Assembly (NCBI RefSeq): GCF_035967765.1
Contig: NZ_JAYWIT010000001.1
Source: Conexibacter stalactiti
GTDB taxonomy: Bacteria; Actinomycetota; Thermoleophilia; Solirubrobacterales; Solirubrobacteraceae
DNA: 64,000 bases
Direction: 5' to 3' (one strand)
A program made the translations under genes and the position numbers. The first letter of the stretch is position 1. The number at the start of each line of letters is the position of its first letter. Of this stretch, positions 17,378-23,837 are shown piece after piece. The notes under the pieces were generated by a model. It saw nothing but the letters and a program-made list of their open reading frames with translations, did no database searches and was not told the origin of the DNA.

Positions 17378-18058
17378 TCAGCTGCCGACCATGCGCAGCA
17401 CGCCGGGCAGGTCCGGGTAGCCGGACGAGGCCCAGCCGGAGCGCTGCAGCGCCTGCACCTGCGCCTCGGGCGACTGCCCGGCGCTGTTCAGGATCGACTG
17501 CACGCCGGCGCTTGCCTTGCCGTAGCCGTCGACCGTGTCCTCGCCCTTGAGCCAGCCGGCGGTCGCGTGCGCGGCACTGGCCGGATCGGACCAGACCGAC
17601 GCGGAGGCGCCGTAGGTGGCCGAGTCGGTGTAGCCGATGTTGAGCCAGTTGTGGTTGCCGGCCGACTCGCGCGAGGTGGCGGCGCCGCCGGACTGCTCGG
17701 CGAGCATCCACGCGGCGACGACCTGCGGGTTCATGCCGGTCTCGGCCGCGAGCTGGGTCGCGAAGGTGCGCTGGCCCGGCGTCAGGTAGCCGGACGCTCT
17801 CGCCGACAGCTGCCCGGTCGTGCCCGCGAGCACGTTGGAGAAGCTGGTCGGCGCGACGCCGGTCGGGCTGGTCATGCCGGTCGTCGCGGTCACCGGGTAG
17901 GCGGCGTTGGGCGCGTACGCCGAGGCGGTCGCGACGGGGGCGTTGGTCGCCGTCGTCTGCTGGACCGGCCGAGCGGCGTTCGCCGATGCGGCCCCGTTGA
18001 GGGGCTCGATCATCGACTGGATCTGGCTGATGCGGGCGATCGCGGCGTCAAGGCTCAT
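17378..18058 (-). CDS. lysozyme-like protein, putative cell-wall hydrolase
   Basis: A 226-residue protein. The N-terminus (MSLDAAIARISQIQSMI) resembles that of transglycosylase-like proteins found near flagellar genes. An Ala/Thr/Pro linker follows, and residues from about 90 onward look like a lysozyme-fold hydrolase: FATQLAAETGMNPQVVAAWM then LAEQSGG, with a plausible catalytic Glu, and NHNWLNIGYTDSATYGAS. No classical signal peptide is seen. It lies 46 bases downstream of the tyrosinase partner gene on the same strand and might be cotranscribed. Family assignment is tentative. Confidence 0.55.
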   Translation of the reverse strand: MSLDAAIARISQIQSMIEPLNGAASANAARPVQQTTATNAPVATASAYAPNAAYPVTATTGMTSPTGVAPTSFSNVLAGTTGQLSARASGYLTPGQRTFATQLAAETGMNPQVVAAWMLAEQSGGAATSRESAGNHNWLNIGYTDSATYGASASVWSDPASAAHATAGWLKGEDTVDGYGKASAGVQSILNSAGQSPEAQVQALQRSGWASSGYPDLPGVLRMVGS

Positions 18059-18104
18059 ACGCTCCCCCGGTCATCGGCCCCGGGCGCCGCGGCTTGAGCG
18101 GCCG

Positions 18105-18557
18105 TCAGTCGACGTAGGTCAGCAGCCGCACCAGCTCGAACGGCGCCGCCGGCGCGGCGCCCTCCGGCTCGATCACAACCGTCACCGGCACCTCGGTCAC
18201 GTTCGGGTCCAGCAGCAGCGGGTGCAGCGCCTCGGTCGCCGTCAGCGTGCGCGTCTGCGGCGCGAGCGGATGGCGCAGGCGGCGGTCGAAGTCGTCGGAG
18301 TAGCGGGCGCGCGGGTCGCAGTGGCCGTCGTCGTCGCCGTAGCAGCCGCCGTGGCCGAAGACCGAGTAGAAGCCGGCGTAGCCGTGGGCGTTGTCGCGCA
18401 CCGTTCTGAGCGTCGCGTTCTCGCGGCCGAGGAAGACGTGGACGACGTAGGAGGGGCCGGCGTGGTCGACGCCGTGGAAGACGAGGTCGGCCCGTCTGAC
18501 GTCGTCGCGGTCGGCGAAGGTCGGCAGCTCCAGCGGCGCGGTCGTGAAACGCGTCAT
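18105..18557 (-). CDS. tyrosinase C-terminal-type domain as a separate protein
   Basis: A 150-residue protein whose ATG (18557) overlaps the tyrosinase stop (ATGA). The segments LVFHGVDHAGPSYVVHVFLG and GYAGFYSVFGHGGCYGDDDG match the beta-rich domain that follows the copper centre in some long bacterial tyrosinases and, more distantly, hemocyanin-like proteins. Here it is encoded as a stand-alone gene. It probably packs on the upstream enzyme, perhaps covering its active site; this is inference. The chosen start is the only one that does not invade the tyrosinase reading frame substantially. Confidence 0.7.
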   Translation of the reverse strand: MTRFTTAPLELPTFADRDDVRRADLVFHGVDHAGPSYVVHVFLGRENATLRTVRDNAHGYAGFYSVFGHGGCYGDDDGHCDPRARYSDDFDRRLRHPLAPQTRTLTATEALHPLLLDPNVTEVPVTVVIEPEGAAPAAPFELVRLLTYVD

Positions 18558-19387
18558 CTGACCACCACCGCGGACGCCGTGCTGACGGCGTAGTCGTAGC
18601 CGAGCGCGGTCACGTCGAGCGTCTGCCGGACCGTCATGCGGAACGGCGGCAGCGCCTCGTCGAGGATGCTCGCCGGCGGGCGGCCGCCCGGGTTGCGCAG
18701 CTGCCACAGCCGCCAGAGGCGGTCGATCATCGTGTGGTGGGCCCAGAAGATCGGGTCGAAGGCGGCGAACGGGACCTCGCTCATGTGCCCGCCGACCCAC
18801 ACGTGGACGTCGTTGTGCAGCCCCTCGACCGCCTCGCTGAAGTCGAGGAAGTCGCCGGCGCTCAGCGCCGCGGTGACCTGCGCGGCGCTCGGCAGCGGCA
18901 CACCGAGCGTGCCCGGCCTGCGGAAGGTGCGCGTCGCGGCGGCGACTCTCGGGTCGCCGAAGCCTCTGCCCTGTCTGCGCGCGAGCGGGTCGACGGCCGC
19001 GCTCAGCAGCGGGTTGGGCGCTCTTCTGCTGCCTCTGGCGGCGAACGGTCTCGGCAGCGCGCCGGCGGTGCCGGGCGGCGTGCGCCAGTCCCACCAGGTC
19101 AACATCGCGTCGCGGTTGCGGTCGCGCAGCGCGCGCTCGAAGAAGTACAGGTAGGCGCGGTGCCAGGGAAGGAAGTACGGCGTGCCGTGGGCGTTGTCGC
19201 AGCCGATCGGCAGCGGCAGCCCGTGGATGCCGGCGTAGAAGCCGTAGCCGCGGTCGTCGCTGAGCGCCTGCGCGCGCGTGAAGGCGTCGCTCAGCGCCGC
19301 CAGCTGCCCCGCCGTCAGCCGGTCGGCGTTGCGGCGGAAGCGCAGCGCCGTTCTCACTCTGCCCGCGTCGATCGTCCCCGTTCCCAT
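18554..19387 (-). CDS. tyrosinase family copper enzyme
   Basis: A 277-residue type-3 copper protein of normal bacterial length. The CuA site is H55, H67 and H76 (NAHGTPYFLPWHRAYLYFFE). The CuB site is H191, H195 and H217/H218 (GLHNDVHVWVGGHM and DPIFWAHHTMIDRLW). I choose the ATG at 19387 since the 21 codons upstream read through the promoter. No signal peptide. It is cotranslated with the small domain protein that follows. It differs clearly from the 438-residue tyrosinase at 5113, so the window holds two distinct tyrosinase loci. Confidence 0.92.
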   Translation of the reverse strand: MGTGTIDAGRVRTALRFRRNADRLTAGQLAALSDAFTRAQALSDDRGYGFYAGIHGLPLPIGCDNAHGTPYFLPWHRAYLYFFERALRDRNRDAMLTWWDWRTPPGTAGALPRPFAARGSRRAPNPLLSAAVDPLARRQGRGFGDPRVAAATRTFRRPGTLGVPLPSAAQVTAALSAGDFLDFSEAVEGLHNDVHVWVGGHMSEVPFAAFDPIFWAHHTMIDRLWRLWQLRNPGGRPPASILDEALPPFRMTVRQTLDVTALGYDYAVSTASAVVVR

Positions 19388-19395
19388 TGGGAGCG

Positions 19396-19424
19396 ATCCT
19401 AACTTTTTCAGTCGATCGTGTTCA
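19396..19424 (-). promoter_or_regulatory. putative promoter of the second tyrosinase, possibly leaderless
   Basis: On the minus strand TGAACA (19424-19419) and TAGGAT (19401-19396) are 17 bases apart. The expected transcription start is within two or three bases of the ATG at 19387, and no ribosome binding site is visible, so a leaderless message is likely. The surrounding AT-richer stretch (AACTTTTTCA) stands out. Confidence 0.4.
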
Positions 19425-19509
19425 GCACATTGAACGGAGCTGGCGCACACGCGGTCAACGGGCCGTCCGCGCGCCGTCGCCGCGCCGCGCGGCCCGGTAG
19501 CGTGGCGGG

Positions 19510-19890
19510 ATGATCGAAGCCGCCGCCCCCGCCGAACCGCGGAGAGTCGACAAGCCGTGGGGCCACGAGCTGTGGTTCGCCCACACCGAGCACTACGCCG
19601 GCAAGCTCCTGGTCGTCCACGCCGGCCACCGCCTCTCGCTCCAGTACCACCGCGAGAAGGACGAGAGCTGCTACCTGCTGAGCGGCAAGCTGCTGCTCGT
19701 GCAGGGCCCGAGCGCCGACGAGCTGGAGGAGGTCGTGCTCGAGCCGGGCGTGCGCTGGCGCAACACGCCCGGCGTCGTCCACACGATCGAGGCGATCGAG
19801 GACGCGACCGTGCTGGAGGTCTCGACGCCGCAGCTCGACGACGTCGTGCGGCTCGACGACCGCTACGGCCGCAAGGACACGCAGCAGTAG
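19510..19890 (+). CDS. cupin-domain protein
   Basis: A 126-residue single-domain cupin similar to the C-terminal domain of mannose-6-phosphate isomerase/guanylyltransferase-type proteins. The metal-binding pattern is LSLQYHREKDESCYLLSGK (residues about 44-62, His, Glu) with a second His in GVVHTIEAIED. DKPWGHELWF at the N-terminus is typical of sugar-phosphate cupins. It is divergent from the second tyrosinase with 122 bases between. Substrate cannot be read from sequence. Confidence 0.82.
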   Translation: MIEAAAPAEPRRVDKPWGHELWFAHTEHYAGKLLVVHAGHRLSLQYHREKDESCYLLSGKLLLVQGPSADELEEVVLEPGVRWRNTPGVVHTIEAIEDATVLEVSTPQLDDVVRLDDRYGRKDTQQ

Positions 19891-19939
19891 CGACCCGCGG
19901 CCGCGGCGCGCGTCAGAGCGCTGTCGCGACGACGCTGCG

Positions 19940-20581
19940 TCAGACGCGCGCCTCGCTCCACAGCGCGTCGACCTGCTCGCGCGCGGCCGCGAGACTCTCG
20001 GCCGCCAGCCCGCGCAGCTGCTCCATCGCCGGGTTGACATCGGCGAGCGTCAGCTCGGCGATGATGAAGCGCGGCTCGATGCCGGTCAGCGCGAGGCCGT
20101 GCGGCAGCCACGCCTCGCCGTGGTCCCAACCCTCGCGCGGCGTACCGGGGGCATAGCCGCCGCCGCGTGACTCCAGCACGATCAGCTCACTGTCGGCGAG
20201 CAGACCGTCGCCGCCGGCCGGGTCGGTCGACAGTCCGGGGAAGACGACATGGTCGACCCACGCCTTGACGGTCGAGGGGGCGCCGAAGTTGTAGATCGGC
20301 AGGCCGAGCAGGACGGTGTCGGCCGCCTTGACCTCGTCGATCAGCCGCGTCGACAGCGCGAAGGCCTCCGCCTGCGCCGGTGTCTGCTGCTCGGCCGGAA
20401 CCACGCGCGCCAGGAGATGGTCGGGGCCGAGATGCGGCAGCGGATCCGCGGAGAGATCGCGGTAGGTGACGGTGCCGTCGGGGTGCGCGGCCTTCCAGCG
20501 CTCGGCGGCGCGCGCGGTCAGCGAACGACTGACGGAGCGGTCGCCTTGGATGCTGGCGTCGATGTGGAGCAGGTGCGGCAT
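19940..20581 (-). CDS. azoR: FMN-dependent NADH-azoreductase/quinone reductase
   Basis: A 213-residue flavodoxin-like protein of the AzoR family, which reduces azo dyes and quinones with NADH and FMN. The N-terminus MPHLLHIDASIQGDRSVSRS carries the FMN-phosphate loop; GLPIYNFGAPSTVKAWVDHV is the family's second signature and ESRGGGYAPGTPREGWDHGE the third. I choose the ATG at 20581, as residues upstream lie in the operator region. It is divergent from a MarR regulator that probably controls it. Such enzymes detoxify quinones, which may be relevant with two tyrosinases nearby, though that link is inference. Confidence 0.9.
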   Translation of the reverse strand: MPHLLHIDASIQGDRSVSRSLTARAAERWKAAHPDGTVTYRDLSADPLPHLGPDHLLARVVPAEQQTPAQAEAFALSTRLIDEVKAADTVLLGLPIYNFGAPSTVKAWVDHVVFPGLSTDPAGGDGLLADSELIVLESRGGGYAPGTPREGWDHGEAWLPHGLALTGIEPRFIIAELTLADVNPAMEQLRGLAAESLAAAREQVDALWSEARV

Positions 20582-20600
20582 GCGTGAACCTCGCAAATGA

Positions 20601-20635
20601 TTTGTGTAAGACAAACTAGTTGCAGTGTAGGACAC
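20601..20635. promoter_or_regulatory. tandem MarR-type operator sites
   Basis: Between azoR and the MarR gene, GTGTAAGACA (20604-20613) and GTGTAGGACA (20625-20634) are near-identical copies whose starts are 21 bases apart, two helical turns. The first is within the palindrome TTTGT-N5-ACAAA (20601-20615) and the second within GTGT-AGG-ACAC (20625-20635). The layout fits a MarR dimer pair repressing both divergent genes. Confidence 0.5.
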
Positions 20636-20661
20636 ATTGGCGGCCTTCGTAGACTTGACCC

Positions 20662-21165
20662 GTGGCCGTCGCCCCCCTGCACTCCTCCACCGCCCTGCTC
20701 GACCACCTCGCGCGGATCTCGCGCGCCCACACCGAGGCGACGCTCAGCGCGCTCGGGCTGCGGCCGCGCCACCTCGTGACGCTGACCGTCCTGCGTCAGC
20801 ACGCGCCGGCGACGCAGCAGGCGCTCGCGCAGCAGCTGGCGATCGACCGCACCAACCTCGTCGGCCTGCTCAACGAGCTGGAGTCGGCGGGGCTGCTCGC
20901 GCGCCGCCGCTCCGAGGCCGACCGCCGCCGTCACTTCGTCGAGTTGACGCCGGCCGGCGAGCGCACGCTCGACAGAGCCGAGCGCGCGATCGAAGCGGCC
21001 GAGGCTGAGCTGCTGCAGGGCCTCAGCGAGCAGGAGCGCGGGACGCTGTACGAGCTGCTGCAGCGCGCGACCGCCGGCCACATGCTCGACTGCGCCGGCG
21101 CCGCCGGTCTGCACAGCGACGCGGCGGCCTGCATCGAGGCCGACAGCGCCGACGACGCGTCGTAG
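20662..21165 (+). CDS. MarR family regulator
   Basis: A 167-residue MarR protein starting with GTG. The winged helix spans about residues 30-100, with the recognition region TQQALAQQLAIDRTNLVGLL and the wing RRRSEADRRRHFVELTPAG. Four Cys/His-type residues are not arranged as a clear redox switch; one Cys (MLDCAGAAG) lies near the C-terminus and could sense quinones or oxidants. Divergent placement beside azoR, as in YodB/QsrR-type systems, suggests it represses azoR and itself in response to electrophiles. That function is inferred. Confidence 0.88.
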   Translation: MAVAPLHSSTALLDHLARISRAHTEATLSALGLRPRHLVTLTVLRQHAPATQQALAQQLAIDRTNLVGLLNELESAGLLARRRSEADRRRHFVELTPAGERTLDRAERAIEAAEAELLQGLSEQERGTLYELLQRATAGHMLDCAGAAGLHSDAAACIEADSADDAS

Positions 21166-21282
21166 CCCGCGCCCCGCCGGGCTCCAGTTCTCGCAGCCGC
21201 TGCCGAGGACCAGGGGGTGGCGCCCCCGCTCGCATCCGCCGCGCCGAGCGGAGTCAGTCGCGCGGCGTCGAACCAACAAGCT

Positions 21283-22422
21283 GTGTCACCCGTCCGGATC
21301 GCCGATCGCATCGTGCTGGGCGCTCGCCGGGGCGCAGGGTTGCCGGCGGCCGTACTCGCGCTGGTCGCGCTCCTGTTCGCGCTGGCCGGCTGCGGCGGCT
21401 CGAGCGGTGGCGGCGGCGAGACGGCGGCCGCCGCGGAGCGCGATCCGCTCGGCAGCGGCAGAGCGGTGACGCTCGCCTTCGGCGGCGACGTGCACTTCGA
21501 GGAGGGGCTGAAGGCGCGACTGGCGAGCGATCCGAAGACCGCGCTGGAGCCGCTGAAGGAGCTGTTGAAGGGCGCCGACGTCGCGATGGTCAACCTCGAG
21601 ACGGCGGTCACCGCCGACGGCGCCTGCCCGGTGAGACAGGCGAAGCAGTTCACCTTCGCGACGACGCCGAGCGCGTTCACGGCGCTGAGAGCGGCGGGCG
21701 TGACGGTCACGACGATGGCGAACAACCATGGTCTCGACTGCGGCCGCGCGGGGCTGGAGCAGACACTCGCCGCGGATGCGAGAGCGGGGCTGCCGCTGAT
21801 CGGCGTCGGCGCCGACCGCGACGCCGCCTTCACGCCCTACACGGTCGAGAAGAACGGCCAGCGGATCGCGATCGTCGCCGCCTCGCAGGTGCTCGACGAC
21901 AACCTCAAGGGCGAGTGGATGGCAACCGACGACCAGCCCGGGATGGCGACCGCCCGCGACCTCGGCGGGCTCGTCAGAGCAGTCCGCGAGGCGCGCGCCG
22001 AGGCCGACACCGTCGTCGTCTACCTGCACTGGGGAACCGAGCTGCAGCAGTGCCCCAACACGCAGCAGCCGCAGCTCGCGAGGCTGCTCGCGACGGCCGG
22101 CGCCGACCTGCTCGTCGGCTCGCACGCGCACGTGCTGCTGGGCGCCGGATACCTCGGCCGCACCTACGTCGCCTACGGCCTCGGCAACCTCGCCTTCTAC
22201 GCGAAGGAGCCGCCGCGCACCTCCAGCGGCGTGCTCCACGTGACCGTCACCGGCCGTCGGATCGACAGAGCCGCCTGGCGTCCCGCGCTGATCTCCGACG
22301 GCGCCCCGATCCCGCTCACGGGCACCGATCGCACCGCCGCGATCCGCGACTGGCGCAGACTGCGCGACTGCACCGGGCTCGCGCGGCAGGCGAGCGGCGA
22401 CTATCTCAGCACGGAGAAGTAG
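21283..22422 (+). CDS. CapA-family lipoprotein (metallophosphoesterase-like)
   Basis: A protein of about 379 residues, here from the GTG at 21283; another GTG in frame at 21217 is possible. A signal sequence ends in the lipobox LAGC followed by a Gly/Ser linker. The body is of the CapA/PgsA type, related to calcineurin-like phosphoesterases: LAFGGDVHFEEGL, VAMVNLETAVT, TTMANNHGLDCGRAGLEQTL, VVVYLHWGTELQ and LVGSHAHVLLG carry the conserved Asp, Asn and His residues. CapA proteins take part in capsule or poly-gamma-glutamate export; no CapB/C partners are visible, so the substrate is unknown. The 3' end overlaps the convergent Ntn-hydrolase gene by 17 bases. Confidence 0.85.
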   Translation: MSPVRIADRIVLGARRGAGLPAAVLALVALLFALAGCGGSSGGGGETAAAAERDPLGSGRAVTLAFGGDVHFEEGLKARLASDPKTALEPLKELLKGADVAMVNLETAVTADGACPVRQAKQFTFATTPSAFTALRAAGVTVTTMANNHGLDCGRAGLEQTLAADARAGLPLIGVGADRDAAFTPYTVEKNGQRIAIVAASQVLDDNLKGEWMATDDQPGMATARDLGGLVRAVREARAEADTVVVYLHWGTELQQCPNTQQPQLARLLATAGADLLVGSHAHVLLGAGYLGRTYVAYGLGNLAFYAKEPPRTSSGVLHVTVTGRRIDRAAWRPALISDGAPIPLTGTDRTAAIRDWRRLRDCTGLARQASGDYLSTEK

Positions 22423-23143
22423 GGGCGGCGGCGGCGCTGGCGGCGGCGCCGATGACGGGCGGCGCGAACGCGGGCGTCAACTCGGAGAGGAACTGCCGCT
22501 GGTGGGCGCGGAAGGCGTCGACAGCGGATTCGACCTCCTCCACGTCCACGTCCTGAAGCAGGAATTGCTCTCGCTCCGTAACGGTCACCAACTGGATCGG
22601 AGCAGCCACGCCATGCGCGCTCGCCGCAATGACGTCATCGGTCACTGTTGCCACGACGACCTTGCCCGCGTCCAGCGACAGTTCTGCGAAGCCAACATGT
22701 TCGAAGCGACCGAGGCCGAAGAGCGCGAGCCGCGTCGGGCCGCCACCCGCAGTGAACGTCTGTGCGAACTCTGCGTGACCTTCACTCGAAACGCGCAGCA
22801 GACGAGACGCGCCGTCGAACGCGCCATACCAGGCGAAGAGCCCGACCGCGCCGAGCGCGACCCGTGACGGCGTCTCGATCGCCGACGTTGCGCGCCGGGT
22901 CGATTCCCGCATCGCGGCGACGATCTCCTGCTTGACGACAGCTGGGCTCCTGTTCCGTTCGATCCCTTCCAACAGCTCGGCGAGATCCTGCTGGATTGCG
23001 ACGTTGCCAGCGCAGCCCCATCCGATCCCGTGACGCGTCACGAACAGCTTCTGCATCCGCTGCCGAAATGCCCCCTCCGTGCGCTGGCTGTCCGCTGCCA
23101 GTACGACGCCTTCACCGCTTCGCAGGCCGAGCAGAATCGTCAT
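22406..23143 (-). CDS. proteasome-type Ntn hydrolase (T1 family-like)
   Basis: A 245-residue protein resembling proteasome beta/HslV/Anbu peptidases. After removal of Met the N-terminus would be Thr (MTILLGLRSGEG), and with that Thr as residue 1 the Asp of VVLAADSQRT is residue 17, exactly as in proteasome subunits; the Lys of RMQKLF is residue 31, near canonical 33. GIGWGCAGNVAIQQDL matches the conserved strand after it. The start has a strong ribosome site (GGGAAGGGAG) and lies 32 bases inside the upstream winged-helix gene. No ATPase partner is present here. GC is lower than in flanking genes. Peptidase activity is likely but substrates are unknown. Confidence 0.72.
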   Translation of the reverse strand: MTILLGLRSGEGVVLAADSQRTEGAFRQRMQKLFVTRHGIGWGCAGNVAIQQDLAELLEGIERNRSPAVVKQEIVAAMRESTRRATSAIETPSRVALGAVGLFAWYGAFDGASRLLRVSSEGHAEFAQTFTAGGGPTRLALFGLGRFEHVGFAELSLDAGKVVVATVTDDVIAASAHGVAAPIQLVTVTEREQFLLQDVDVEEVESAVDAFRAHQRQFLSELTPAFAPPVIGAAASAAAAPTSPC

Positions 23144-23714
23144 CCCACTCCCTTCCCGGCGGGCGTTCGTAGCCGCGCCAGTTGAAGATCGCTCTTCCCG
23201 CGTACTGCGGATGCCGGCGACACACCAGCGCCATCCACACGGTCATCCCCATCGACAGCATCTCCTGTTTCACATTCAGCAACAGACCCGCCGCAGATGG
23301 TTGTCGCGACGTGGCGAGCGCCAGCAGCTCCGCAGCGCGTTCCCGTCCAGCGGGCGTCACACAGATGCGTGGTCCCGCCCAGCCGCGAACACGGATTCGC
23401 TCGACGTGGCCGATCTCCTCAAGCCAGTCCATGTCCTCGTAGATCTGCTCGCTGGTCGGCCCGCTGAGACCGGGCCTGAAGGGATATCTCTCAGCCGCGG
23501 AGATCGGCGCCTCCTCCGAGAAGACGCACATCGCCGTGTGGACGTAGTTGCCGTCGAGCCCACCCGGGTCGGCGTCGTGGGCGATCAACAGCAGCAGCCA
23601 GTCGCGGCGGGCGAGGTCACCGGGGCTGGCGGCGCCGTCAGGGGCGCTGAGGGGCGTGGTTTGAGGCGCGAGATCGAGCACGAACAGACGTTCCCAAACC
23701 GCGTGTGAAGGCAC
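23112..23714 (-). CDS. winged-helix-like protein coupled to the Ntn hydrolase
   Basis: About 200 residues if the GTG at 23714 is used (VPSHAVWERLFVLDLAPQ); later GTG codons are possible, so the start is uncertain. The centre, LARRDWLLLLIAHD to SEQIYEDMDWLEEIGHVERI, followed by PRICVTPAGRERAAEL, has the helix-turn-helix and wing pattern of small PadR/MarR-like DNA-binding or peptide-binding domains. Its 3' end overlaps the Ntn hydrolase gene by 32 bases, so both are made together. GC is lower than its neighbours. I do not recognise the exact family. The very long minus-strand ORF extending upstream to 25547 is antisense to the LuxR gene and is not real. Confidence 0.6.
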   Translation of the reverse strand: MPSHAVWERLFVLDLAPQTTPLSAPDGAASPGDLARRDWLLLLIAHDADPGGLDGNYVHTAMCVFSEEAPISAAERYPFRPGLSGPTSEQIYEDMDWLEEIGHVERIRVRGWAGPRICVTPAGRERAAELLALATSRQPSAAGLLLNVKQEMLSMGMTVWMALVCRRHPQYAGRAIFNWRGYERPPGREWDDDSARPAKR

Positions 23715-23837
23715 AACCCCAGTTAGATGGCGTAATGCAACGTTTGTCTGCGAACTCTGCGGAAAACGACATCGACTGTCCCGCGTACGGACTCGTCGCG
23801 CCCCGGAGCCCGCGCGGCGGCGTACGCTTCGGCGCAG

